From Treponema sp. (GTDB lineage: Bacteria; Spirochaetota; Spirochaetia; Treponematales; Breznakiellaceae), in the NCBI GenBank assembly GCA_031257195.1, contig JAIRPD010000065.1, positions 1 to 61,867 of the forward strand: 61,867 nt of DNA, in the 5' to 3' direction. Under the pieces are notes generated by a model. That model saw only the letters and a list, made by a program, of their open reading frames with translations, ran no database searches and was not told the origin of the DNA. Shown piece after piece: positions 1 through 8,069 of this stretch. The position numbers and the translations under genes are program-made. Within the stretch, counting starts at the first letter, position 1. Each line of letters begins with the position of its first letter.

Positions 1-188
1 TCCGGGTCATCCCCGGCGAGGAGGACCGAGGCCTCCCGGTGGGTGAGGCCCTTCCGTTCCCCGGCCTTGGCCAGGATGTCCCGGAGGGCGGCTTGGTCGT
101 TTTTCAGCCGCCGGGCGTAGGCCAGGGTTTCTTCTATTTCCTCGTGGGCGATAAATTCCTCCGCCCTGGTTGATCCGGGGTCGTACAT
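1..188 (-). CDS. hydG: [FeFe]-hydrogenase H-cluster maturase HydG, N-terminal part (runs off the window)
   Basis: Only the first 62 codons are inside the window. The peptide carries the HydG N-terminal signature: an FIAHEEIEETL block followed by a KGLTHREASVLL block, which in this family precede the radical-SAM CxxxCxxC motif (outside the window). HydG cleaves tyrosine to supply CO and cyanide to the H-cluster of [FeFe]-hydrogenase. The ATG at 188 follows a GGGAGG ribosome-binding site. It lies 49 bp downstream of the feo genes on the same strand, so read-through from the iron-uptake operon is possible, although a small G/C hairpin (about 205-232) sits in the gap. The identification rests on the N-terminus alone. 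Confidence 0.8.
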   Translation of the reverse strand, partial: MYDPGSTRAEEFIAHEEIEETLAYARRLKNDQAALRDILAKAGERKGLTHREASVLLAGDDP

Positions 189-237
189 GGCGCCCGCCTC
201 CCTTGTTTGTTAGTTCCCGGGGACTTTCCCCCGCCGG

Positions 238-396
238 CTAGGGTTTTTTCCCCCGGCAGTTTTCACAGCCGCCGGGGCAGCAGCCGGTTTTTCCCCGCCG
301 GAATTGATGAATCACCCGGCCCAGGGCGGCCCCGAGGACGGCGAAAACCACCGCCCCCACCAGGATAGTACCGGCGTTGGCCTTTAACAATTCCAT
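238..396 (-). CDS. FeoB-associated Cys-rich small membrane protein
   Basis: A 52-residue protein. Residues 5-28 form one hydrophobic membrane helix starting near NAGTILVGAVVF. A basic, Cys-rich tail follows (GCCPGGCENCRGKK) with four cysteines in CC-x3-C-x2-C spacing. This matches the small FeoB-associated Cys-rich proteins found after feoB in many anaerobes. I chose the internal ATG at 396 because it follows a strong GGAAGGAGG site; the reading frame is open upstream, but that stretch is low-complexity. It is 35 bp after feoB and probably co-transcribed. Its role is thought to be in ferrous-iron transport, but the mechanism is not settled. Confidence 0.8.
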   Translation of the reverse strand: MELLKANAGTILVGAVVFAVLGAALGRVIHQFRRGKTGCCPGGCENCRGKKP

Positions 397-431
397 GTCC
401 TTCCTCCTTCCGTTTCCCGGGCCGGCGGGGC

Positions 432-2618
432 TTACCCGGCGGACGCCGCGGGCTCCCCCGGGGGAAGCGCCGGGGTCCCCCGGGGCCGGCGGAACAACAG
501 CCACGCCAGCAGCCCCAGGGCCGCGATTCCCGCGGCGGTACCGGCGTTAAAGCCGCCGCCCCCAAAGAAGCCGCCCAGCTGGTACACGATGAGGGCCAGG
601 GTATAGCCCCAGGCCAGTTGATAGCCCGCGGCGAAGAGGGTCCACCGGGGATTGTTCATTTCCCGCCGGATGGCCCCGATGGCGGCGAAACAGGGCGGGC
701 AGTAGAGGTTGAACAGCAGGAAACAGTAGGCGGAAAGGACCGTAAAGTGGGACGCGAAGGCCTCCCACATCTCCTCCCCTTCCTCGCCAACCTCGGCGAA
801 ACCGTAGAGGACCCCCATGGTGCCCACCACGTTCTCCTTGGCGATCAGGCCGGTAATGGTCGCCACCGCGGCGTCCCAGGTTCCAAATCCCAGGGGGGCG
901 AAGACCAGGGCGATGGCGGAACCGAGGCCGGCCAGGAGCCCGTCGTTCATGTCCTCCACCATGCCGAAGCCTTCCTGGGTAAAGCCGAAACTGGAGAGGA
1001 ACCAGATCGCCGCGGCGGAAATCAGGATGATCGACCCCGCCTTCTTGATGAAGGACCAGCCCCGCTCCCACATGGCCCGCAGCACGTTTACCGCCCCGGG
1101 AATCCGGTAGGGGGGAAGCTCCATCACAAAGGGGGATACGTCTCCCCGGAAGGGCGGGGTTTTTTTCAGGATGATCCCCGACATGATCACGCTGGCGACG
1201 CCGATGAAATAGGCGCTGGGCGCCACCCACCAGGCGCCGCCAAAGACGGCGCCGGAGATCATGGCGATTACGGGGAGCTTGGCGCCGCAGGGCATGAAGG
1301 TGGTGGTCATCACCGTCAGACGGCGATCGGCCTCGTTCTCGATGGCCCGGCTGGCCATGACCCCCGGCACGCCGCAGCCGGTTCCCACCAGCATGGGAAT
1401 AAAACTTTTACCGGAAAGGCCGAAGCGCCGGAAGATCCGGTCCAGGATAAAGGCGATCCGGGCCATGTAGCCCGAGGATTCAAGGACGGCCAGCAGCAGG
1501 AAGAGGACCAGCATCTGGGGCACAAAGCCGATGACCGCGCCCACCCCGGCGATAATGCCGTCAAGGACAAGGCCGGAAAGCCAGGGGGCGGTTCCGGCGG
1601 CCTCCAGCAGGCCCCCGATGACAACCGGAACGCCCGGAACCTCAAGACCGAACAGGCTGAACCCCTCGCCAAAGAGGCCGTCGTTGGTCCAGTCGGTAAC
1701 CCAGGTTCCCAGGGTGGTAACGGAAATAAAGTAAATCAGGAATATCACCACCCCGAAGATGGGAAGGGCCAGAACCCGGTTGGTTACCACCCGGTCAATC
1801 CGATCGGAAAGGGTTTCGGCGTCCCGTTTTCTTCGTTTATAGCAGGCGGAAACCAGGGAGCTGATAAACCGGTACCGTTCCTCGGCGACCCGGCTTTCCA
1901 GATCGCCGCCACATTCCTCCTCCGCCTTTTTTACGATCCCCTCCGCCCCGGGGACGGTTATTTTCGCGGCGGCCTTTTCGTCCCGCTCCAGAAGCTTGAG
2001 GGCGTAAAAGCGCCGCCGGCCCTCTTCCACGCCCCCCGGGGGCGCTTGTTTGGCGAGGGCCGCGGAAAGCGCCGCGACGCCCTCCTCGATGGGCCGGGAA
2101 AAGGTTACCGCCCCGTTCCGTTCCAGGCCCCGTTCCGCGGCGGCCAGGGCCTTGTCCACCATCCGGGAAACGCCGTCGCCCTTCAGCGCCGATATGGCGG
2201 CGGCGGGACAGCCCAGGGCCGTCTCCAGTTTCGCCAGGTCGATGGCGTCCCCGGATTTTTCCACCTCGTCGATCATGTTCACCGCCGCCGTTACCGGAAT
2301 CCCCGTTTCCAGCAGCTGGGTGGTAAGGAACAGGTTCCGCTCCAGGTTGGTCCCGTCGATAAGGTTGATAATGACATCGGGCTTTTCTTCCAGCAGGTAA
2401 TTCCGGGCGATAACTTCCTCCAGGGAATAGGGGGAAAGGGAATAGATCCCCGGCAGGTCTATGACGCTCACGTCCCCGCGCCCCCGGAGGCGGCCCTCCT
2501 TCTTTTCCACCGTTACCCCCGGCCAGTTACCCACAAACTGATTGGACCCGGTCAGGGCGTTAAAGAGGGTGGTCTTTCCCGAGTTGGGATTTCCCGCCAG
2601 CGCGATTTTAACGCCCAT
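432..2618 (-). CDS. feoB: Ferrous iron transport protein B
   Basis: A full-length, 728-residue FeoB, the membrane permease for Fe(II). The N-terminal GTPase shows G1 GNPNSGKTT (residues 9-17), G3 DLPGIYSLSPYS and G4 NMID. The C-terminal permease has the two gate segments, one with GTGCGVPGVMASRAIE and another with CGAKLPVIAM, and about eight hydrophobic helices. The C-terminus ends in a short Pro/Ala-rich tail. The gene begins 2 bp after the second feoA, which implies translational coupling, and is followed by the Cys-rich accessory protein. Regulation is probably through the palindromic operators upstream of the first feoA. Confidence 0.97.
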   Translation of the reverse strand: MGVKIALAGNPNSGKTTLFNALTGSNQFVGNWPGVTVEKKEGRLRGRGDVSVIDLPGIYSLSPYSLEEVIARNYLLEEKPDVIINLIDGTNLERNLFLTTQLLETGIPVTAAVNMIDEVEKSGDAIDLAKLETALGCPAAAISALKGDGVSRMVDKALAAAERGLERNGAVTFSRPIEEGVAALSAALAKQAPPGGVEEGRRRFYALKLLERDEKAAAKITVPGAEGIVKKAEEECGGDLESRVAEERYRFISSLVSACYKRRKRDAETLSDRIDRVVTNRVLALPIFGVVIFLIYFISVTTLGTWVTDWTNDGLFGEGFSLFGLEVPGVPVVIGGLLEAAGTAPWLSGLVLDGIIAGVGAVIGFVPQMLVLFLLLAVLESSGYMARIAFILDRIFRRFGLSGKSFIPMLVGTGCGVPGVMASRAIENEADRRLTVMTTTFMPCGAKLPVIAMISGAVFGGAWWVAPSAYFIGVASVIMSGIILKKTPPFRGDVSPFVMELPPYRIPGAVNVLRAMWERGWSFIKKAGSIILISAAAIWFLSSFGFTQEGFGMVEDMNDGLLAGLGSAIALVFAPLGFGTWDAAVATITGLIAKENVVGTMGVLYGFAEVGEEGEEMWEAFASHFTVLSAYCFLLFNLYCPPCFAAIGAIRREMNNPRWTLFAAGYQLAWGYTLALIVYQLGGFFGGGGFNAGTAAGIAALGLLAWLLFRRPRGTPALPPGEPAASAG

Positions 2619-2620
2619 CC

Positions 2621-2845
2621 TTAACCCTCCACCTCAATGATGTCGATGTCCGCCTTCCGCAGGGAAAGCTCGTAGCCCCGGACAGTTACCTCTATGGGGT
2701 CCCCCAGGGGCGCCGCCTTGCGGATACGTATCTCCGTTCCGCTGGTGATGCCCATGTCCATGATGCGGCGCTTTACCGGTCCCTGGCCGTGAAGTTTGAT
2801 CACCCTAACAGTTTGACCCGGCTTCGCCGATTGCAATGTTACCAT
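2621..2845 (-). CDS. feoA: FeoA-family SH3-like protein (second copy)
   Basis: A 74-residue FeoA domain with the typical features: a hydrophobic start, the KRRIMDMGITSGTEI segment and the terminal RGYELSLRKADIDII strand. FeoA is a small cytosolic SH3-like partner needed for FeoB activity. The ATG at 2845 follows GGAGAGG. It lies 50 bp after the first feoA and directly before feoB. The two feoA copies are clearly diverged from each other, so they are not a recent duplication. Confidence 0.93.
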   Translation of the reverse strand: MVTLQSAKPGQTVRVIKLHGQGPVKRRIMDMGITSGTEIRIRKAAPLGDPIEVTVRGYELSLRKADIDIIEVEG

Positions 2846-2895
2846 AAACCTCTCCTTTCGCGGTTTCCCGCCCCATAATCTTGAACCCCCTGTTT

Positions 2896-3111
2896 TCAGG
2901 CGGACACAAAAATATGGCCCGCCAGTTCCCGGTCCAGCGCGATCCGGGAATCCTTAACCTTGACGATGAGGTTTCCCGCCAGGCGGGAAACCACGGTTAC
3001 GGGGCAGCCAACGGTAAAACCAAGGGATTCAAGCCGCTTCTTGACGGCGTTGGACCCGCTTATCCGGCTGACCGTAACGGCCGCCCCGTGACTGGACAGC
3101 GATAAGGGCAC
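2896..3111 (-). CDS. feoA: FeoA-family SH3-like protein (first copy)
   Basis: A FeoA domain of 71 residues, with RISGSNAVKKRLESLGFTVG and the closing KDSRIALDRELAGHIFV. It is the promoter-proximal gene of the feo operon. I place the start at a GTG at 3111, because GGGAGG sits 5 nt upstream. A TTG at 3132 is in frame but would place the start inside the operator region and has no ribosome-binding site. Double FeoA systems occur in several anaerobes; whether both copies act on the single FeoB cannot be told from sequence. Confidence 0.9.
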   Translation of the reverse strand: MPLSLSSHGAAVTVSRISGSNAVKKRLESLGFTVGCPVTVVSRLAGNLIVKVKDSRIALDRELAGHIFVSA

Positions 3112-3134
3112 ATGAACCTCCCGCCGGGCCAAGA

Positions 3135-3180
3135 TTAGCCCGCGCTAACTAAGTTACCATGGGCTAACTACGATTGTCAA
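3135..3180 (-). promoter_or_regulatory. feo promoter with two overlapping palindromic operators
   Basis: On the minus strand there is a perfect -35, TTGACA (3180-3175). A weak -10 (TAACTT or GTAACT) sits 17-18 bp downstream, around 3151-3157. Two palindromes cover the -10 and the start region: TTAGC-N4-GCTAA (3135-3148) and GTTA-N8-TAAC (3153-3168). The TTAGC/GCTAA half-sites resemble operators of DtxR/MntR/TroR-type metal regulators. A metal-responsive repressor is therefore inferred, with no regulator gene in view. Confidence 0.6.
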
Positions 3181-3212
3181 GGGCGCTTAAAAAACCGGGG
3201 ATCTCCCCTCCC

Positions 3213-4772
3213 CTATCGCAGCGCCTGTTCCACCATGGACAGGTCCTGGGTAAACTGGCGTTCCCCGGGAAACTCCCTGAGGGACCGTTCTATGGAAGCC
3301 TTCGCGGCGGCGTAGTCCCGCTTGTTAAAGAGCAGGGCGAACTCATTGTGAAGTTCCCCCACCCGGTTCTGCCGGAAGATCCGCAGGGATGACTCGATCC
3401 GGGGGTTCCCGCCGTAGCGTTCCAGGGCGCCGGAAAGCCAGCGCATCCCCCCGGCCCAGTCCCGGGTTTTGCCGATCCGCTCCGCCTCCATAAGAACCGC
3501 GCTGGTCCGCATCTCCCGCCGGTCCTTTTCGGGAAGCCTTTCCCACACCGAGTCAAGGAAGGCCAGGGCCGCCTCGGCTTCCCCGGGGTTTTTAATCCCG
3601 TTCACCCTGCCGGCGGCCTCGGCCTCAAGTACCGCGGTGTCCAGGGTCTGGTAATTCGCCCCGGCCAAAACCGGCTTCAGGGTTTCCAGCGCCGTCCGGG
3701 CCTCGGCGGTTTTCTTTACCCGGATAAGCTTGATCAGCTTGTTGTTCGCCGCGGCGAAAATAAGCTCCTGCCAGCGCTGATCGGGAAAGCGTTCCCCCGC
3801 GTAGACGGCCCAGGCGATGGCGTTGTCCTCGTCGCCGGTTTGGGTAAAATACGCCCCCAGATTGACAAGCCGGGTTATCATGTCCCGGCGGGGGTCCTCA
3901 AAGAATCCCGCCCTGTTCGCGGCGGCGGCGGAAAGGGCCGCCCCCGCCGCCTGATCCGCCCCGGCGTTCAGGTTCACCCCCAAAAGCGCCCCCCTGTTGA
4001 CCGCCAGGGGAACCGCGGGGGCGAAACGCTTGCCCCGTTCCAGTTCCGAAATCCGGTTGGAGAGGATCAGGGATACCAGTTCCAGCGGACTGATCGCCGT
4101 CCGGTCCCGGTAGTTTTTCACGGGGGTATAGGCGAAACCCGTGGTCTTGCCGAAGGCGTCGTGGAATTCCTTCCGGTTCCCCGGATTAAAACCGTAGGGA
4201 TTGGTGGTTTCCACGTCAATGATCTCCTGACCGGTGTTCACCGTGGCGAAGGCGTGATCCTTGGTCATCACCCCCCGCACATCAAGCCCCACGGACAGCC
4301 CCAGAACCATGTAGAACACCGCGGAGGAAACACAGTTGTAGCGGCCGGAAACGAGAATCTCGTCCACCCTGGTCTGGTATTCCGAATAGGACTTTAAAAA
4401 CCGCCGGTGAAGAAAGGTAAGAACATAGTCTCCCCGTTCCTTGGGATCCCCGGGCAGATCCGGGGCCGCCGCCAGGTCCGCCGCCGCGGCGTTGATCCGG
4501 TCCATATAGGAGGTTCCGCCCCCCCCCGGTCCGGCGTTGACCGAGGAAGCCCACAGGGCGGCCTCCGCCAGATCCCGCCAGGTCCCCCCGGCGGCGATAC
4601 GCCGGGCGTACTCGTAGGCCTGGGGGGAAGCGTCCAGGGAGGGGAAAGCCGCGGGACCCGCGGCGGACGGGGCCCCGCGGTTCTGGGCGGCAAGAAGCCC
4701 CTCTCCCGCGAGGAGCAGGACAAAGACCGGGAAAAGGGCGGCCCGTTTTTTGACACCCAAGGGAGTTTTCAT
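3213..4772 (-). CDS. Secreted transglutaminase-like protein with helical-repeat C-terminus
   Basis: A 519-residue protein with a signal peptide ([21 protein letters not shown]). Residues about 100-200 resemble a papain/transglutaminase-like core: Cys in GRYNCVSSA, His in KDHAFATV and Asp in [12 protein letters not shown] appear in the right order for a catalytic triad. The remaining ~300 residues are alpha-helical and TPR-like. It is predicted to be periplasmic. No exact function is known to me; proteins of this type are common in treponemes. It is transcribed divergently from thioredoxin reductase across only 39 bp. A -10-like TATTAT 7 nt before the ATG suggests a leaderless message. Confidence 0.6.
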   Translation of the reverse strand: MKTPLGVKKRAALFPVFVLLLAGEGLLAAQNRGAPSAAGPAAFPSLDASPQAYEYARRIAAGGTWRDLAEAALWASSVNAGPGGGGTSYMDRINAAAADLAAAPDLPGDPKERGDYVLTFLHRRFLKSYSEYQTRVDEILVSGRYNCVSSAVFYMVLGLSVGLDVRGVMTKDHAFATVNTGQEIIDVETTNPYGFNPGNRKEFHDAFGKTTGFAYTPVKNYRDRTAISPLELVSLILSNRISELERGKRFAPAVPLAVNRGALLGVNLNAGADQAAGAALSAAAANRAGFFEDPRRDMITRLVNLGAYFTQTGDEDNAIAWAVYAGERFPDQRWQELIFAAANNKLIKLIRVKKTAEARTALETLKPVLAGANYQTLDTAVLEAEAAGRVNGIKNPGEAEAALAFLDSVWERLPEKDRREMRTSAVLMEAERIGKTRDWAGGMRWLSGALERYGGNPRIESSLRIFRQNRVGELHNEFALLFNKRDYAAAKASIERSLREFPGERQFTQDLSMVEQALR

Positions 4773-4779
4773 CCCTGTA

Positions 4780-4805
4780 ATAATACACCACTTTCGCGCT
4801 ATTAT
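4780..4805. promoter_or_regulatory. Compact divergent promoter pair, both apparently leaderless
   Basis: The 39-bp gap between two divergent start codons holds a leftward -10 TATTAT (4785-4780), 7 nt before the ATG at 4772 and with a TTTATA -35 17 bp upstream. A rightward -10 TATTAT (4800-4805) lies 6 nt before the ATG at 4812. Neither gene has a ribosome-binding site. Confidence 0.5.
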
Positions 4806-4811
4806 AAAAGT

Positions 4812-5882
4812 ATGCGTGAAAGTATATCCGCCTATGACGCCGATCTTCTTATCCTGGGGGCCGGGCCCGCGGGACTCAGCGCCGCCCAGTACGCCGCCCG
4901 GGCGGGCCTCAAAACACTGGTTTTGGAACGCCTGGCCCCCGGCGGCCAGGCGCTGAACATAGCGGTGCTGGAAAATTACCCCGGTAATGTGGCCCGGGGG
5001 GACGCCCCTCCCCGGACGGGCTATGAATTCGCGGAAGACCTGCGCGAACAGGCGGAGGAGTTTGGCGCGAAATTTATCATGGAGGAGGCCCGGGCCGTTT
5101 CACGGATTACGGATGGAACCCCGGACGCCTCCGCCACCGGCCCGGCGGATCCCCCCGGCTGCGCCGTAACCTTAAACGGCGCCCCCGGGGAAACGCGGAT
5201 CCTCCGTTCCCCGGCGCTCATCCTCGCCACCGGGGCGGCTCGGCGTAAACTGGAAGTCCCCGGGGAGGAAGCTTTCGCGGGCCGGGGGGTCTCGTACTGC
5301 GGCGTCTGCGACGGTCCCTTTTTCAAAGGGAAACGGATCCTCGTGGTAGGCGGGGGCGATTCGGCCTGCGACGAGGCCCAGTACCTCAGCCGCCTTACGG
5401 ACCGGGTGATCCTGATTCACCGGAAGAGCGGGTTCCGGGCCCAGAAGGCCCTGGCGGAACGGGTCCTGACCAATCCCCATATCGAGGTCCGGTTTAACAC
5501 CCGGCTCCTGGAAATCCGGGGGGAGGCCAGGGTTTCCTCGGCGCTCCTGGAAGGCCCCCGGCCCGGTGAAGCCGCCGGTTCCCGGGTCTCCCCGGCGGGG
5601 GTCGGTCCGGCCTCCTATGAGGAGCCCGTGGAGGCCGTGTTTGTTTTCGCGGGCTCCGTTCCCCAAACCGCCCTGGTTAAAGACCTGGGGGTAAAGCTGG
5701 ACGAAACCGGCTACGTGATCACCGGCCAGGACATGGCAAGTTCCCTGCCGGGTATCTTCGCCGCCGGGGACGCGCGATCCAGCCCCTTCCGGCAGGTGGT
5801 GGTGGCCGCCGGGGAAGGGGCGGTGGCGGCCCATTCCGCCGCGGCTTACCTGGACAGCCTGCGGGGATCCCGGTATCATTGA
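4812..5882 (+). CDS. trxB: Thioredoxin reductase
   Basis: A 356-residue flavoprotein that reduces thioredoxin with NADPH. The FAD-binding [17 protein letters not shown] lies near residue 14. The redox CGVC of [13 protein letters not shown] lies near residues 163-166, followed by the NAD(P)H motif [12 protein letters not shown]. The C-terminal GIFAAGD block closes the FAD site. It is about 35 residues longer than the usual enzyme because of Pro/Gly/Ala-rich insertions around residues 100-120 and 250-270. The ATG has no Shine-Dalgarno sequence and lies 6 nt after TATTAT, so it is probably leaderless. Confidence 0.9.
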   Translation: MRESISAYDADLLILGAGPAGLSAAQYAARAGLKTLVLERLAPGGQALNIAVLENYPGNVARGDAPPRTGYEFAEDLREQAEEFGAKFIMEEARAVSRITDGTPDASATGPADPPGCAVTLNGAPGETRILRSPALILATGAARRKLEVPGEEAFAGRGVSYCGVCDGPFFKGKRILVVGGGDSACDEAQYLSRLTDRVILIHRKSGFRAQKALAERVLTNPHIEVRFNTRLLEIRGEARVSSALLEGPRPGEAAGSRVSPAGVGPASYEEPVEAVFVFAGSVPQTALVKDLGVKLDETGYVITGQDMASSLPGIFAAGDARSSPFRQVVVAAGEGAVAAHSAAAYLDSLRGSRYH

Positions 5883-5921
5883 CCCCTTGCGGGAACCGCG
5901 GCGGGTGTATATAGTTCCCCC

Positions 5922-6833
5922 GTGCCTACACTTAAATGGAAAAGAGCCGGCGGCCGGGGCCTCCAGGAAGCGGAAGCCCTGTTACGGGAAAGGGAGCCCT
6001 ACTGTGTGGGGGCGGCTTTTAGGTTTTTGGCCCGCACCTCCCAAGATCGTCTCTGGATAGCGAAATCGTACCCGGGCGGCCCGATGATCCGGCGCCCCGC
6101 GGGGCTGCTCTTATACAGCCGGGGCATCCTCTTTCCGGTTTTTCACCTTTCCCCCAGTGACGCGGCGGAATTCCTCGCCGGGGGTATTCCCCTGCCTCCC
6201 TTTTTTTCCCCGCTTCAAAGCGGCCGGCCGCTCCACGCCGCGCAGGGTCCGGCGGACGACATGGATCTGCTGGAAACCGCACTGGATCGCCGGGGGCTTT
6301 TCGCGTCCCTCCGCTGGGAGTATGAATTGCGCGGCCTGGACCTTTACCAGCCTCTCCAGGGGAAGGCTCCCGGCGATGATGATCGGGCCGCGCCGGACCT
6401 GGTGATACGAAGACCGGAGACGGAAGACTTGGATGCCCTCTATCCCCTGCAAATGGACTATGAGCGGGAGGAGGTCCTGCCTCCAGGGGCGGAATTCAAT
6501 CCCGCCGCCTGCCGCGCGGGGCTTGAGTACCTTATAAAAACAGGGATGATCCTCATCGCCTGCCTCAAAGACCAGGTGGTGGGAAAGATCAACATCAACG
6601 CCCAGTCCTTTACCCGCTTTCAGATTGGGGGGGTGTACGTGCTTCCCGGTTTCCGGGGCCAGGGCATAGCCCGGGCCATGACCGCCGCCCTGATCCGGCT
6701 CCTGGCCCCCCGGAAGAAGCGTTTTACCCTCTTTGTAAAAAAAACCAATATCCCCGCCCGCCGGGTTTACGACTATGTGGGGTTCTCCAAAATCGCCGAC
6801 TACCGGATCAACTACTACCGGACCGGCCCTTAA
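5922..6833 (+). CDS. GNAT-family N-acetyltransferase
   Basis: A 303-residue protein whose C-terminal half (from about residue 160) is a GNAT domain. The acetyl-CoA motif A reads GGVYVLPGFRGQGIARAM, followed by motif B around NIPARRVYDYVGF. The N-terminal half is an additional domain I do not recognise, of the type seen in some two-part spirochaetal acetyltransferases. The substrate is unknown. The start is a GTG at 5922, exactly 6 nt after a TATAGT hexamer with TTGCGG 17 bp further upstream. No ribosome-binding site is visible, which suggests a leaderless GTG-initiated message. Confidence 0.75.
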   Translation: MPTLKWKRAGGRGLQEAEALLREREPYCVGAAFRFLARTSQDRLWIAKSYPGGPMIRRPAGLLLYSRGILFPVFHLSPSDAAEFLAGGIPLPPFFSPLQSGRPLHAAQGPADDMDLLETALDRRGLFASLRWEYELRGLDLYQPLQGKAPGDDDRAAPDLVIRRPETEDLDALYPLQMDYEREEVLPPGAEFNPAACRAGLEYLIKTGMILIACLKDQVVGKININAQSFTRFQIGGVYVLPGFRGQGIARAMTAALIRLLAPRKKRFTLFVKKTNIPARRVYDYVGFSKIADYRINYYRTGP

Positions 6834-6972
6834 CGGCGCGGCACGGAGTGGACGCTTTACCCGTAAGGCATTGTTTCTGATCACGCGTTATTTTCTTCCA
6901 TAAAAATAATAAACTCACCCGCCAACCGCCGGCGCGAATTACATAAAAGCGCCGGGGACCAAAAAAGATTAT

Positions 6973-7000
6973 AACAGCTTTTTCAGCGCGGCTGTTTTTT
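6973..7000. terminator. Possible bidirectional terminator between convergent genes
   Basis: An AACAGC / GCTGTT stem around a 12-nt loop is followed by TTTT on the plus strand and preceded by an A-rich tract, so it could serve both converging genes. The rest of the 198-bp gap (6834-7031) shows nothing else I recognise. Confidence 0.4.
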
Positions 7001-7031
7001 ATGCATAACGCAAAGCCAACGCCGCGTAACG

Positions 7032-8006
7032 CTATGGTTTGGGACGGATCACGTCCCATTGGGTAACAACCATGGCGCAGAGCATAAAGGCGAAACCCAG
7101 CAGAGTGAAGGGGCCGGGCTTTTCCCCCTTCAGCAGGATCCCCCCCAGGGCGGCGAAGGCGCCCTCAAGGCAGAGGATGATCGTCGCGTGGGCGGGGGGG
7201 GCGTCCCTCTGGGCCACCACTTGCAGGGTGTAGGCGATACCCACCGAGACCAGGCCTCCGTACAACAGGGGGACGACGGCGCCGGACGTAATCCCGCCGG
7301 AGTCCGGGGCAAAAAGTTCCGCCAGGGTCTTCCACCGCTGGACGGTAAAGTCCGGGGCGATAACCGCCGCCCAGTCCCCCACAAAGGGTTCCAGCGCCAG
7401 GGCGGCGATCAGGCAGCAGAGACCGCACCAGGCGAATTGGCCCGCGGAGAGAACCAGGGGGTCGATCTTTCGCGCCAGGTGATCGATGAGCAGAATGTGG
7501 ACCGCCCAGAACACCGCGCTCACCAGGATAAAGAGATCCCCCGGGTTAAGGGAGGCGGCGTTTCCCGCCATAAAGATAAAGTATAAGCCCGCCAGGGCAA
7601 AGATCATCCCCGCCCAGGTGGGAATCCCCGTCTTTTTACCAATAAAGACCCCCAACACGGGGGTAAGGACCACGTAAAAACCCGTGATAAACCCGGCGTT
7701 TCCCACGGTGGTAAAGATAATCCCCATTTGCTGGAAGGCCGCGGCGGTAAACAGCGCAGTCCCGGCGAGGACCGTCATCCAAAACCGGGCGGCCCGGGAA
7801 CTTCCCCCCGTTCCGGCGGTTTTCCCCCGGCGCCGCGCGAAAACGATAAGGGGGAGCAGCGAGAGACTTCCCAGGGGAAACCGTATGGCGTTATAGGTAA
7901 AGGGCCCCACATAATCCATGCCGGAAGACTGGGCCACAAACCCAAACCCCCAAAGACCCGCCGTCAGCAGCAGAAACAGGTCCGCCCTCATGGCCCGTTT
8001 GTTCAT
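7032..8006 (-). CDS. DMT-superfamily (EamA) transporter
   Basis: A 324-residue integral membrane protein with two EamA repeats of five helices each. The first begins ADLFLLLTAGLWGFGFVAQ; the second begins near residue 150 (GDLFILVSAVFWAVHILLIDH). Such proteins export or import small metabolites; the substrate cannot be assigned. I place the start at the ATG at 8006, because it lies 6 nt after a TATAGT -10-like hexamer and begins exactly at the family N-terminus. The reading frame upstream of it overlaps the divergent promoter of the helicase gene. Confidence 0.85.
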   Translation of the reverse strand: MNKRAMRADLFLLLTAGLWGFGFVAQSSGMDYVGPFTYNAIRFPLGSLSLLPLIVFARRRGKTAGTGGSSRAARFWMTVLAGTALFTAAAFQQMGIIFTTVGNAGFITGFYVVLTPVLGVFIGKKTGIPTWAGMIFALAGLYFIFMAGNAASLNPGDLFILVSAVFWAVHILLIDHLARKIDPLVLSAGQFAWCGLCCLIAALALEPFVGDWAAVIAPDFTVQRWKTLAELFAPDSGGITSGAVVPLLYGGLVSVGIAYTLQVVAQRDAPPAHATIILCLEGAFAALGGILLKGEKPGPFTLLGFAFMLCAMVVTQWDVIRPKP

Positions 8007-8012
8007 GGGGGT

Positions 8013-8064
8013 ACTATAGCAGTTTTTTGTCTTTTGAACTATACTTGATCGGATAGGGTACAAT
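8013..8064. promoter_or_regulatory. Divergent leaderless promoters of the transporter and XPB helicase genes
   Basis: The minus-strand TATAGT (8018-8013) ends 6 nt before the ATG at 8006. The plus-strand TACAAT (8059-8064) ends 5 nt before the ATG at 8070, or 8 nt before the next ATG at 8073. The -35 regions are weak. Confidence 0.4.
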
Positions 8065-8069
8065 TTAAA

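Noticed and set aside
618-2624. Very long plus-strand frame opposite feoB
   Set aside because: Shadow of feoB in GC-rich DNA; the composition is Gly/His/Arg/Pro-rich with no family pattern.
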